Shown: positions 1 to 11,365, numbered from the stretch's first letter. The stretch: DNA of 64,000 nucleotides from Isoetes taiwanensis (GCA_021234155.1 JAJEKV010000011.1:19048677-19112676), one strand, 5' to 3'. Notes: a model not told the origin generated them from the sequence alone. A program made the numbers and translations.

Positions 1-1193
1 CTCCCGTGCACACTTTGCAGAGTAGGCTGAAAAGTGTTGGGACTTGGCCGTAGCCTGCCGGGTGAATAGCCAGAGGGGCTACTACTGGCCGGGGTTGCAT
101 CTCCCCACCCCCGGATGAGGCAGGAAGAGAGCTGCCTCTCCTCCGAGGTATCCATGCTCATCAGCAGCGCTAGAGGGCCACCGCCCCTTATTCGACTTGA
201 ACTCTTTGGAAGGTCATATCCACCACCCCACGAAAGTGTCGAGCTCATACCTTGCCCACACGCGGTGACAAGCCATTAAGCCTAGCCGGCAAAGACCCCC
301 GATAGGCTTTTTACTACCGGAGGGAGGGGGTCCGCGATGAGACAAGTTCCCCTTATCAACCGGCCTTGCCCCTTCACCCACAGCCAGGTGGGCTCCTGTG
401 CACGGGCCGCAATTATGTGGGAACTAAGGTGCTATGCTAGGAGCATCTTCTACACAGCCTTTAGGTCTCTACCCCCCCTTCCCACAACAAGGAGATCACA
501 GAGTGAAATACATGCAATATCACAGAACAGAGATAGAGAATCATATCAATCTATCTACTTAACATCCAATGTTAGGTTCATTCGTTAGAGTCTCAGATCT
601 AGGGATCTACAAGGCTTCGAGAGATGATCTAACATACTAAACCGCATATATTGCCACGCCTAAAGACGGTTTTGCACAAATGTAACAACTAGATACCGCT
701 CCTTGGCTTGCTCCTCGATCCTCGGAAGGCGCCCATGCTCCTGGGGATCTTGTCGAAGGCAATTTGCTACTCAAGAACTGTTGTGCAAATCCGACTTTTC
801 GGAGCCTGGCAATGCGATTTCGAACCTTACCTTGGCCGAATTGGCCCAGGAAAGCCCTGAATGCGAAAGAGGAAAGGAAGCTCTAGAAAACCCTAATTGG
901 CAAAGTGAAAGGAGAGCTAGGGTCTAGGGTTTTAGCCCTTATATAGACCCTATCTAGGTTAGGGCATCCACATGGGCAAATGGCTTTAAGCCATTTGGAA
1001 ATGGATGAACAAGGAACCTTTTGTTGTGTATGTTTAATTACATACCCAACATCCAAGGTTGCCCCCTAGGTGCAACCTTTAGCTCCTAGGTGCAACGTTG
1101 TCCTACTCTCAAGTACATGTCACTTGTGACATGTACGTGTGACGTGGCAGTATAATATACGTATTGGGGCATATATTATGCTGGAACGTCACA
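1..1193 (-). repeat. 3' LTR of the chromovirus, truncated by the window start
   Basis: It aligns along its whole visible length with the right LTR from about position 11785 and ends at the same point (cgtcaca). Read on the minus strand it starts TGTGACG, as LTRs do. About 400 bases of its far end are missing. Differences from the other LTR are unevenly spread: many short indels in the GC-rich first 340 bases, about seven from 341 to 700, another cluster near 700-800, and about one in the AT-rich 900-1193 part. Confidence 0.92.
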
Positions 1194-1206
1194 TTCTCCC
1201 CACCTT
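1194..1206 (-). other. Polypurine tract for plus-strand priming
   Basis: On the minus strand the bases directly before the 3' LTR read AAGGTGGGGAGAA, a pure purine run. This is where second-strand synthesis is primed in LTR retrotransposons, and it fixes the element orientation as minus. Confidence 0.8.
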
Positions 1207-2016
1207 GACTTGATCTTTGTCCTCGCAAGATCACGCCGCCTCCCCACCTTGGGTACTGCATATCCCGCAATTACAACGCTTACATATCCATCCATATTAT
1301 ATTAATCACCTCGGGTAATATTTATAGTTTATTTGTAATTGTACTATGGTGAGAGGCTCTTCCGTCCTCTACTTCATAATCGACTATAAACAAAATTAAC
1401 ATCAATTATAGCTTTAAGGTTTTAACTAAAAACTTCTCGTCGCCTCCTCACAACACATTATGGCAAAACTATGCGTTGTGAGTTCTTGTAGCGCTACCCT
1501 CCTGCCGCTCGGTCCTTCTAGTTGCCTGCAGGATGTACGCTACGTTAGTACATATTTAATTATTATTATAAGGGTTGGTTGTAAGGGAACCACCCATTAA
1601 ATACAATTATATGGATGCAAGGCATATCTCTCGGCATAGGAAGATTATGTTTCTCCCATCCTGGCCGAAGAGACAGCGCCCTATTATGCCTATATGCCGC
1701 TCATGCCTACACTGTAGTTGCCTGGCGTGGGACTTGGGTCCTTCCGGTATATGGGGCGTGAAGGGGCCTCCCCGTAGGCATTGACTAGAGGTGCTTTTCC
1801 TATCAATGCATACCTGAATGACCTCTTTTCTCTCGAGGTCGTCTACTTCCGTGGGACAGAAGTAGACTTCTAATCTACCTTCCACTCAAACAAGCGGAAA
1901 CGCTGGTCATGCCTACATTGACATTACACACGCCCTAGAGAGCACCGTAGTGGTCTCATCATCGGTAACAACGCATGCAACCCATGCCTGGCATAGGCTG
2001 CATGCGTAGATTAGCT

Positions 2017-3420
2017 TTAGCTACACATGCTTAAATCTAAACCCAAATCGACATGCCTGAGCCGATTTCTTGGTTGCTGATGTCGACTACTTCGGACGAT
2101 CTTGCGACCCTTGCATTGCTCCATAAACTCGGGGTACTGTTTCTTAAGATCTGACTCAAGTACCCACGTAGCGTCTTCCACTGGTAAGTGCTTCCACTTC
2201 ACAAGGTATTGGAGGAATTTTGACCTTCTTGTCTTCTTATAAGATCTATTAAGAAGGACTTCCGGAACGATTTCAATATGCTCGTCCGTCATTTCTAAAA
2301 ACTCATTTGTCTCCAATACTTCCTCGGGGTTTGGGGTGTGCCTCTTTAGCAAACTTACGTGGAAAACCTTATGTATCTTAAGATGTGCTGGCAAGTCCAA
2401 CTTGTAGGATTGGTTACCTACCCTCTTCTCTATTCTGAAGGGTCCAGCCCATCTTGGAGCAAGCTTCTTGCAATTGCCGATGCGGAGCTTGGCCTGCTTG
2501 ACTTTGATCTTCAACCACACTTTGTCTCCCACTTCAAATTCTCTTACCGTCCCTATGCTTGTCGGGCGATGCTTTTCTGCTTCTTCTTGCTGCAAGGAGA
2601 TATCCTCTCACTTCCTCCACCAAGTCTTGCATTTCGAAAGCATCTGGCTGGAGACTTCCACCTTGGACACAGTGGTTGTGCCAAGTATCCGGGGTAAGAC
2701 ACCGATGCCCGTAATTAATCATAAAAGGACTCATCTGCGATGACTCCGCTTGGTTTGTTGTAGGCAAACTCTACTAAGTAGAGTGAAATCATCCCACTTG
2801 GATTGCTTGTTCCATACATAGCTTCTTAACATATCTTCGATGATCCTGCTTTGTCCTCTCCTCCCGACCATCTGTTTGGGGATGATACGCCGTGCTCATC
2901 GAAAAGCTTCCGTCCGGATGGTGGTGAATAGGTCCCGCCAAAAGGCACTCATAAACTTGGAGTCTCTATCCGAGATTATCTCCCTTGGCATGCCATGGAG
3001 CCTAAAAATCTCCTTAACAAATAGGTTGGTCGTGGTCTAATGTCAGATATCTGTTGTCTGCCGCACGGCACAAAGTGTGCCATCTTTGACAACTTATCTA
3101 CTACCACCATCAAGGCATCTTTGCCCCTTTGCCGTTCTTGGGAGTCCTGTAATAAAATCCATACTTATCACCTCCCACTTAGCGTTTGGCACGGGCAATG
3201 GTTCCAAGGCACCTGGGATCCGGAGCTGTTCCGCCTTTGTCTGCTGGCATATCTGGCACTCTCTAATATATCTTGCTATTTCCTTCTTCATGCCGGGCCA
3301 ATAATAACTGCTTCTAATCTTGAAATATGTCTTCATGAACCCTGCATGCCCTGCTATGGGACTATTGTGTGTATCATTCAAAATAAGCTTTCTAACTTGC
3401 GAAGATTTTGGTACACACAA
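2017..3420 (-). pseudogene. Chromovirus integrase with C-terminal chromodomain (frame-broken)
   Basis: The N-terminal segment (3420-3094) has the integrase zinc-binding pattern, with paired His and then CQICQ, followed by the start of the catalytic core (ISMDFITGLP, holding the first Asp of the DDE triad). Core fragments continue near 2767-2534 (MSPFMINYG). The last frame (2595-2017, 192 codons) begins with the basic GPF-type region (WAGPFRI) and ends in a chromodomain at about residues 108-160 (LQYLVKWKHLPVEDATW). Chromodomains of this class bind methylated histone H3 tails or other chromatin marks and steer integration into heterochromatin. At least two frame breaks separate the segments, so no single intact integrase frame exists as written. 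Confidence 0.9.
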
Positions 3421-4970
3421 TTTGTTTTATAATATAGCAAGTTCCTTCCTTCTTGTAGTGCCTGAACATCTCCCTTTCCTTGTCGGTCCTGGCCTCTTTG
3501 GAAAGGCTCGCCCAAACTTCCTTGAAGTCGAGGTCCGTCGGCAATGTTTCCTCAATCTTCTTGCCAAACTCACTTACGAGTGTTGATATGGCGTTACAAT
3601 GAATTCTGGTTGCCAATGGCTTCCTGGAAAGGGCATCCGCAACCACATTGAGCTTCCCTGGCTTATAACTTATCTCAAAGTCATATTCTTCCAAGAATTC
3701 CATCCATCTCCTTTGCCTCAAATTAAGGAGCGCTCAAGCGTAAATATGTATTGGAGGCTTTGATGATCTGTGGTCTACTGGAATTTCCTTCCTAATAAAT
3801 AATGCCTCCAAATTCTTAAAGCCCTTACTATAGCCGGGGCTCCCGATCATGCGTTGGTAGGGCCTTTTGCGGGTCGTTCAACTTCTTGGAATCATAGGCC
3901 ACTACTCTTTCCTCCTGCATGAGGACTGCGCCTGTCGCTATCCTGCTAGCATCTGTTGCTACGAGCTTATCTTTGGTCGGATCTGGCAAGACCAATCGGC
4001 GCCGTCGTCAAAGCTTCCTTTAAGCGTCTCAAATGCTTTCGGGCCTTGTTTTGCCAATGGGCTGCCCAGTCTTTTATCTTCCCACCTTTTGTGAGATCCG
4101 TTAACGGCGCCGCTACCTTGGCAAAATTCCCGACAAATCTTCTATAATAGCCTGCTAGCCCTAGGAAGCTCCTCGACTTCATGCGTATTCTTTGGTGCCG
4201 CCAGCCCGATCCGGCTTCTATCTCGCAGGAGTGCGTGGAAATGCCTTATAGCTGTGATCACGTGCCCCAAGTATTCCACTCTTTCCGTTTCGGCGGCACT
4301 AGCGCCCGATAACCGCAAAGAGTTGATGCCTTCTTAACTTTTCAAGCACCTTCCTCAAGTGTTGGGCGTGCTCCTCCACGGACTTCATCAGTAAACCAAG
4401 ATATCGCCGGAAGAAGACTATGATGAAGGAATCTAGAAATTCGCGGAAGACGCCGTTCATTAACCTCATGAATGTTGCTGGCGATTAGACAATCCAAAGG
4501 GCATAACTGCAGAACTCATAGTGCCCATATCTTGTCCTGAACATTTGTCTTATGAATGTCTTCCTCCTTGATCCTAACTGGTGATATCCTCGACCGAGAT
4601 CTATTTTGGAGAAGATCTTTGCTCCCCAGAATCGATCCATTAAGTCATCCGACCTAGGCAAGGCATACTTATTTTTGATGGTGTGCTTATTTAACCGGGC
4701 GGTAATCAATGCACATCCTAAGGCTCCCATCCTTCTTCTTCACAAAGAGAATAGGGGCTCCGGAAGGGGAGACACTAGGTCTTATGAACCCTAGGTCTAG
4801 CAATTCTTGCAATCGCTTCTTTAACTCATCAACTCCTCGGTTGACATCCTATAAGGTGCCTTGCTTGTAGGCTTGGCCCCGTGTTCAAGTGCTATTTCAC
4901 ACTCAACTCCTCTATAGGGCGGAAGCTGCTTAATCTCATCGGGGAACAAGTCGGAAATTCCTCGATCAAC
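3392..4970 (-). pseudogene. Reverse transcriptase and RNase H of the chromovirus (frame-broken)
   Basis: Reading from about 4970 downward, the minus strand shows the start of RT (FPDEI), the segment [20 protein letters not shown], then KIDLGRGYHQL, the thumb-connection segment SFLGLAGYYRRF, and the end of RNase H ([20 protein letters not shown]). These are typical Ty3/gypsy RT-RNase H landmarks. The catalytic F/Y-x-D-D site near 4430-4450 cannot be read in one frame: only one Asp codon before ILV is in place, and the lesion is where a CTG would be expected. Several other one-base breaks lie between segments. It lies between protease and integrase. Confidence 0.9.
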
Positions 4971-5132
4971 TTTGCTATTGGCCCGGGAAGCTTGCTAGAT
5001 TCTTTGATCTCTTTATTTCTCTCCGGCTCCCCGATCTTGGAGCTCAAGCTTAAGGAGATAGGCCACCTGCTGCTTTCTTATGCACTTAAGCAATTTTTCA
5101 CTACTCATGCATTGCATGATTGGGGTTACTTT

Positions 5133-5470
5133 TTACCGCGGATTTCGATGACTTTTGCCCTCCGGCGTTGTTAAGGTCACCTTACGTTTCCCACAATCGA
5201 TGATTGCTCCCGCTGGTCCAAGATATTCCATTCCAATAATGAGATCATACTTGCCTATATTCATGACTTCCGGCTCCCAATGCAACATTAACACTGGCAA
5301 GTCTACATTGAAGTTTATTCTCTTCCCCTTTGTATGCCTAATTGCTCCATTGGCTAACACGACGGGCCCGGGCTTGGACTTTAACGGCTTTAACTTCAAC
5401 ATGCTTACCATCCTAGGGATGCAAAATTATGACCGCTTCGAGTCTATCAATACTATAAAGGATTTCTCTT
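5133..5470 (-). pseudogene. Retropepsin-like protease of the chromovirus
   Basis: The 92-codon frame contains YDLIIGMEYLGPAGAIIDC, the conserved C-terminal half of gypsy aspartic proteases, which cleave the polyprotein. Upstream, at about 5439-5460, the strand reads FIVLIDS, the place of the catalytic D-S/T-G, but the following bases are out of frame, again at a spot where a CTG is expected. The segment lies between the gag zinc knuckle and RT, as in other chromoviruses. Confidence 0.8.
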
Positions 5471-5639
5471 GGGCTTTTCCGATCGTTGAGATCACCTTAT
5501 ATCGACTTTCTGCATTCCCTCAGATCAATAGTCGCAAAAGATGTGACACTCACCATGGATGTAATCCAGCTTCGGCCGTCGCCGTCAAGGCCCGATGGTG
5601 TCTCCCATCCCAGCCTCCGCCAATGCCGCATTCATAATC

Positions 5640-6906
5640 GGGGGCAATTGTTGGTCCTATGCCTCGCTGGAAGCATCTGAAACACATACCGCTTCTCTAT
5701 ACATTCCCGCTTCTTTTCCTTGGGAATGGACTGCAGAAATTGCCTCACCGCTTGGGAGTAGTTAGACTTGGCTCCTTGCTCCTTGAAGCTTACCTGTTTC
5801 TTTTCCTGCTTGCCACTACTTGTGTTGCCTTGCTTCCCATAATTTGAATTGTACTGCGTCTTGCTAGCTACTGGGCTTGCCGCCCTTGGGCTATAGCCTA
5901 TTGCTCTTCCCCTTATCCTGGAAATATTCTTTGCCTTGATGCACGCTCTTGTGGACTGTTCCTTGCAAACTTATGGCCTTTGCTTACGCCTCGACCACGG
6001 ACTTGGGTTTATTGCCCTTACAAGCTTGCGGATCTCATCGTTCAAGCCTTCAATATAGCCTTCCACCGCATGCTTTTCACTCAACTTTGGCACATAAAGC
6101 CTTAGTCTCATGAATTCCTCCGTGTATTTCTGGACTGATTTGTTGCCTTGTTGCAGTCTATAGAACTGCTGCATCATGTTGCACTTATGTTCTCTTGGTA
6201 CATAATGATGTTTGAATGCCTTGGCGAACTTTCTGAACTTGCAACTGTCCCTGCTCAGCCCATGTGCTTTGGCATACCCCTTCCACCAAATTCTGGCTGC
6301 ACCCTTGAGGTTTGCTGTTGCTACCCTGCCTTTGTCTTTATCTTTCATGCCATAGGCGTTGCCATACTCACTCATCTCATCCAGCCATGCCTCTGCTTCC
6401 ATTCCGGATCTGTTTTCCCCTGAAAACTGCTCTAACTTTCTGGCTTTCCACACATTACTAAGGGCGGAGTCAACTTTCTTCTGGTAATCAGTCTGTGATC
6501 TGTCCCTGTCACGGTTTGGATCCTGCCGGCGACCTCGTGCCTCTTCTTCCTGCTCTTCCGATGCCGAGTCTGTATCCGAGCTGGAGCTTGAGGATCCCGA
6601 GCTAGGAGATCTTCTCCTTCTGCTTCTCTTCCTTCGTTGCACTGTTCGGCCAGCTGGCGTTTCCGGCAAGGGCACATTCTGGTCCTGTCCTCCTATTGCT
6701 GCTGCCCCTGCTAGCAATGCCCTTATGTCGTGGATGTCAGATCTGATTTGGGATAGCTCCTCCTCCGGTGTTACCGCTTCGAATTCTGGGCGCAAATTCC
6801 TCGGCTGGAAGCGCCTTGGCGGGGTACGTTCTTGTTCTCGCTGCCTGTGTTCATCAAGGTTTCTAGGTACTCTAGCTGCATGCACATTAGAGTACATTCT
6901 GATCAT
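5640..6906 (-). pseudogene. Gag polyprotein of the chromovirus
   Basis: The main frame (6906-5971, 311 codons) starts at the ATG at 6906. It has an N-terminal coil-like stretch, an Arg/Ser and acidic stretch around residues 108-145 (RRKRSRRRRSPSSGSSSS), then the retrotransposon gag domain around residues 165-290 (GAARIWWKGYAKAHG, FMRLRLYVPKLSEK). Beyond a frame break, at about 5690-5645, the sequence CFRC followed one frame over by HRTNNC matches a CX2CX4HX4C zinc knuckle used for RNA binding. Gag would form the particle that packages the element RNA. The AT-rich stretch just before its ATG (6960-7015) has no coding sign. Confidence 0.88.
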
Positions 6907-7036
6907 TAGTTCTTGTTTTGTGTGTTACGTTGTTTTACTTGTTTATACAATTTGAGGGAGCAATTATATACAAAAAGAGATATATATTATATTCATATAT
7001 ATATACTAAATCTTTTACATGCAATTTAATAAACTT

Positions 7037-8601
7037 TTACTCTTCAAACTTCTTGAGGTAGTCAGGGTGGTCCTCCAAAAATTTCTTCACTTGGGCCGTA
7101 CCTAATGATCCTGTTAAGTTCCTGAGGATATTTGTTGACGTTCCTCCTTGGAGTACTGCCTCCATGTCTTGAATTCTCCTATCTGATGTATATGCATCTT
7201 ACTCACGCCAATCTGCCCTGCCGCCTATAAGGGATTGCAAAGTCGAAGATGGTCAATGCAATCGCTCTCTTGATCAGGACAACATGGTCGATGTTTGGAG
7301 GTAATCGTGCATGGTGTCCAAACCCTGAGAGGGCGATAAGCATAAAGACCCCTTCTTCACCTCTTGGGCTAAATTGGCGGTGAATAACCGCTATTCTTCC
7401 GTCCAGCCAAAGAACGGCGGTGTAGTATCCGAAAGCCTTTATCATGCCCTCGCTTTTCTTGGCAGCACGAGGAAGTTGCCACATGCCTTCCCGCCAAGTC
7501 ATCCACCGGGTATCTCCTCTAGCTCTCTCAAGTCTTGGTGCACCAGCCTCCTTAGGTTGATACTGCCTCCATGCTGCTTCAGGATGGGTGTTGGCGAGCT
7601 CGGTAATAATGCTGATGTGGACTTGCCTTTGATGCTCATTTGTTCCTGAATTGCCATGAACTCCTCCTCCGAGGGCAATTCCCTTTCGGCCATCATCTGT
7701 CTGATGCCTGCGTAAGCTTCTATATCTGATGATGTCTCGCCGGTGAAGGTCCCGCTTCTCTTATGCCGATAGGGAAGTCCCGAGCTTCTCGATCGATGAA
7801 GTCGCCGAGATCCGCCCGCCGCCGTAGAAGGTGTAAAATCTCATCCACCCTAAGGCCTGCCGCTGCACTTTGGGAAGATTCTTGATGTCGCGGAAGGGTT
7901 AGATATGCCTCGCCGCTATGAACACCGGGTCAAGCTTGTAATGCCCCTCGCCCGAGTGGTGGGGCTCTTCTTGTTGCTCGCATCCCTCTTCAAGTTTTGA
8001 TCCTTTGCTCCGCTTTGCTGCCCTCCCGCTCTAGATCCGTGTCTTCCAGGTCTGATTCAGTATTCATCCTCCTCCTCTTCTTCTTCTTGCTCACTTTCGA
8101 AGTCGCATCCGTTCCTCCTCTGCTGCGGCCATGGCTATGGGTTCAACTTCTAAAGGCTGCTGCGAGGGTTCCCCCTATCCGGGTTTGACCCCCAAGAGAT
8201 AGAAAGATGGCTACAAATGGTCGATAGGAGAAGTACCTCCTCCTATTGGGAGAGATGGACATGTAGTTGGGAAGGCGGACCGCTTTATTCTCTAAGTACT
8301 TATCTACATTTGGGATATCTTGCGTGGCTGACTTGAGGGGTGTTAGGTGCAAAATACCCCTACACAAGGTGGGAGTTCTACCAAAAAGGGTCCTATCTTG
8401 GCATGGAACTCGACATGATGTTCGGGTAGAAGGGAGTGGCGTTGATGGTGGCCTCAATGTCAAGTTCCCTTCGGAAGACACTGAAGACGATTCGATGTCA
8501 GCTTCAGCCACATGAGCTGTGGCATTGTACCATCGCTTGAATGAAGAAGTGGCCATGAGCACCGAGGAGCTGGGGATGATGCATGATGCGTAAGCGCCCA
8601 A
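7037..8601 (-). pseudogene. Extra leader ORF of the chromovirus, function unknown
   Basis: Between gag and the leader palindromes, the minus strand stays coding-like across several frames and ends at a TAA at 7037-7039, about 130 bases before the gag ATG. Recognisable pieces in order are a Ser-rich start (from 8601), an acidic run (near 8040-8095), LRVDEILHLLRRRADLGDF (near 7810-7865), MMAERELPSEEEFMAIQEQ (7696 on), then directly MTWREGMWQLPRAAK (7502 on), and a C-terminus with VKKFLEDHPDYLKKFEE. I do not recognise a family. Position and length recall the extra ORF1 upstream of gag in Ogre/Tat elements, but those lack a chromodomain. The frames are joined by at least four breaks. Confidence 0.5.
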
Positions 8602-8835
8602 GGATCAGTGGAAATCGGCTTGGAGCAGAGCGAGGTTGGAAGGTGCAAATGACACTTGGGTTCCCTTTATAGGCAAAACCCTAATTTTGGGAAAATTTTA
8701 GGTTTACAATTCTCTGACTTTCTGGGGTCTAGAGGTATGATTTATAGGCTAACTGAGCTTGGAAATGCTCCTAAGGGTCCCTAAGCAATGATTTTGGTTC
8801 GTCTAAGGACAACTTGGATCAATTCGGATTCGAGA

Positions 8836-9318
8836 CCACTCACACAGTGCGCCAGGGTGGGATCGGTTTGCAAACCGAACTGGTTGGGGCGCACTCTGTG
8901 AGGGGTGGACTGTTGTTTAGGTCACTAATGATGCTAAACTAGAGAACTAAAGACATAATCCTGGATATCTCATCGAGATAGATAGGATTGAGCCTTTACC
9001 GCCTTTATTTGGGCAAGTTGTGGTGGAGTTTGGGGTTCGACCACTCACACAAAGGCGCTGTGGTGGAATCGGATTCCAAACCAAATGGGTCTCAAGCACT
9101 CTGTGAGGGGTGGAGCTCCATTTGACTCAAGGGGCCAATTTGGACAGATTAGGGGTCAATTCCTACTAACCGGGATGAGTTAGGTCGAATAGTATACCTA
9201 CTTTCTGCATTTAGGCAAGATTTGGCACCAAACCATGCTCAACCACTCACCACAAAGGCGCTGAGTGGTGGGATCGGTTTGCAAACCGAATGGGTTGGGG
9301 CGCACTCGTGAGGGGTGG
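8836..9318 (-). repeat. Three leader palindrome units, about 73-76 bp each
   Basis: Units lie at 8836-8908, 9041-9113 and 9243-9318. Each starts CCACTCAC, has a GGCGC or GTGCGCC step, a central self-complementary core (TCGGTTTGCAAACCGA in units 1 and 3), and ends with a GCGCACT/CTGTGAGGGGTGG segment that pairs with the start. Each unit can fold into a long imperfect hairpin. About 130 bp of unrelated sequence separates units. They lie between the H3-like ORF and the second extra ORF. Confidence 0.85.
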
Positions 9319-9445
9319 GATCAAAATGCCTGGTTTGTTCGAACTTTGCTATTTCTAAATGTAGAATTCCTAAGAATACACCCTATTTAAACTTCGATTT
9401 GACTTATTTATTTATCAAAACTATAGTCTTATACCAAAGAAAAGG

Positions 9446-9706
9446 TCATTTACAATAGTTCGGGGGGCCCTCCTTCTTAATAAACCGAGCTAGTCTAATA
9501 TCTTTGGGCATACAAGTCACTCTCTTAGCGTGTTGAGCACACGCAATGTAGTCTTCAAGTAATGTACGATGTGCTTGCCCGACGCCTCCGGTCAGGCGAA
9601 AGCAACATGTCGTCCGTGGGACCCGCTTTGGATGGGTCGAACTCTGCAAAATCTCCCTCGTTACGCGTGCAAAGGGGCTCACGGGAATGAGGAAGCCATA
9701 GCTCAC
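9446..9706 (-). pseudogene. Histone H3-like fold encoded in the retrotransposon leader
   Basis: The C-terminal end, in one frame to the TGA at 9446, reads LEDYIACAQHAKRVTCMPKD and then IRLARFIKKEG. This matches the end of the histone H3 fold (FEDxxxCAxHAKRVTxMPKDIxLAR). The N-terminal part, SYGFLIPVSPFARVTREILQ, matches the H3 alpha-N/alpha-1 region (LIRKLPFQRLVREIAQ). The middle (EFDPSKAGPTDDMLLSPD) is in a second frame, so two small frame breaks occur; both fall at CAG/CTG-like places. It looks closer to canonical H3 than to CENH3 because it keeps HAKRVT-MPKDI. It probably forms the C-terminal domain of the same protein as the basic region at 9799-10555. A role in chromatin or nucleosome interaction is inference. 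Confidence 0.82.
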
Positions 9707-9798
9707 TGAAGTGCTTGATTTCTTGGGCGCCCTCGCGAATTTTGAGTCCGCCGCCTTTTCATCGGCTTCTTCGGAGGGGTTGGCTGTTCCGGGGCGCC

Positions 9799-10555
9799 TT
9801 AACGTGTTCTTCTTAGTTGGCGACCTCCCTCAATGGTCTTCACTCTGTGTTCTTCGTAGTATTTGGAGTATTCTTCGTGCATTTTCATGTACGCAGTATA
9901 CTCCTTTAGCTCCTTCCGATACTTCAAGTCCCGCTTCAGCGCATAGGACTCCCTCTGCGGCCTTGGTTTCTTGGTCTTTGCATTTGGGTGGGGTGGCTGG
10001 CCATTTAGGATAGGGCGTGCATTAGCCACAGTGGTCTTCATCCTCCGGTATTGGGTTTGAAGGGCCCGAAGTCTCTCCTGGTTCGTGTCCTCCCGCTCCC
10101 TCCTCAGGTTCGGAGTCGGACGAAGATGGGGGCTTCTCAGGATCCGGCTCCTGTATGGTCACTCCCGCGGCCGGTGTCTTCTTCTTCTTCGGCTTCTCCG
10201 CCGGCACTTCCGGGTCCTTACCTTTCTCCGCTCTCACCTTCTCGCTCCTCTTTGCGCTTCCTCCTTTCTTCCCTCTTCTGTTCCTTCTCCTCCCTCCTCT
10301 TTCTTCGTTCTTCCTTTTCCTTCCGACGCTCCGCCTTGGATTTCCTCGGCTCGCCTTCTTCCCTTTCCCTCTTCTTCTTCTTCGGTTCCGGCTCTGGTTC
10401 CTCATTATCCCCGAAGATCTCCCTCGCCAGCCTCCTCCCTTGATTCCGCTTGTGGCGTCGCCTTCTCCATCCAAGGTGCTCCGATACACTGCTTCTCGCT
10501 CTTCGGGGTTAGGGTTAGGTGGTTCAACCGGTGCCTCCTCTTCCCCGGAGCGCAC
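9799..10555 (-). pseudogene. Basic, Lys/Arg-rich N-terminal region of the H3-like leader protein
   Basis: Two overlapping frames (10555-10022 and 10041-9799) give an acidic/proline start, a long Arg/Lys/Gly/Glu stretch (GKGKKASRGNPRRS, EKVRAEKGKD, EKPKKKKTPAAG), an acidic Ser stretch (PPSSSDSEPEEGAGG), then a charged helical-looking part (YALKRDLKYRKELKEYTAYM). The reading continues in broken frame into the H3-like fold. The composition resembles nuclear, nucleic-acid-binding proteins. No named domain is visible in this half. Long plus-strand frames over the same DNA are mirror images of the biased composition. Confidence 0.55.
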
Positions 10556-10873
10556 TTGCCTCCTCGCTCGCCTTCACCGGACGGGCTCCGCCTCCCGGGC
10601 GCCACATAACGGGTGGCATAACCTTATGGGTCTGCTTTTCGTCCGTGCCATGCTTTTTGTTTGTCGGGTTTCGAGCTTTGGCGCTCAAGATCGTCTTCTT
10701 GGGCGAAAGCTGTTCCCGGGAAAGGTGGGGGTCAAATGGAAACCCTAATTTTCTATTTATAGTGAGGTGGAATTTAGGGTTGGGACCCGCAATTCATATG
10801 GGGAAAAAAACAAACTAGGGCATTAGCTAAGGTACGCAGGCATTCATTTGTTCACTATACTCTAAAACACCCA

Positions 10874-11156
10874 CCACTCACACAAGGCGCCGGGCTGCAT
10901 TGGATTACCAACCTAAAGAGTCCGGGCGCACTCGTGAGGGGTCCATCGCTTTTGAGGCTACTTTATAATTTCTGTGGAGTTTCTTAATGTTATAAAATAC
11001 AAACCCTGTCTAGAACTAAGGAATTAAGCCAAATTACACCATTAGTTTAATTAATTGGAACAACTAATTAGGTCAACCGAGGTCAACCACTCACACAAAG
11101 GCGCCGGGTGGAATCGGTTTTATGAACCGAATGGTGCCGGGCGACTCGTGAGGGGT
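10874..11156 (-). repeat. Two further leader palindrome units next to the primer site
   Basis: Units at 10874-10943 and 11087-11156 share the start CCACTCACACAAAGGCGCCGGG (second copy) and the end ACTCGTGAGGGGT with the three units at 8.8-9.3 kb. They flank the start of the basic ORF. They lie between 210 and 490 bases from the primer-binding site, where retroviral-type packaging or dimerisation signals usually sit. Confidence 0.75.
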
Positions 11157-11354
11157 CGAATCGCTTTTGACAATTTAGGTTGGGAAAGATGCTACACTTC
11201 ACTAGCAACCTATCATGGAGCTAAAATCTACCCAAAAATTGGAAATTTTTTCCCAATTGTTCGAGCTCTTGCTTGGGTGGCTATACCCCAAGACTCGAAT
11301 CCACCGTTAGTCCTAAGGGAAAATGGCGCTGCTCGATCTTGATGCCAAGATCAT

Positions 11355-11365
11355 GCTCGATACCA
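11355..11365 (-). other. Primer-binding site resembling initiator Met tRNA complement
   Basis: The minus strand reads TGGTATCGAGC. This equals the usual plant element primer site for initiator tRNA-Met except for one missing base in its CAG. It sits about five bases inside the inner end of the 5' LTR, as expected for minus-strand cDNA priming. Confidence 0.75.

Noticed and set aside
10051-10748. Three long plus-strand frames opposite the basic leader ORF
   Set aside because: They are Ser/Phe/Leu mirror translations of a Lys/Arg/Glu-rich coding strand and have no domain.
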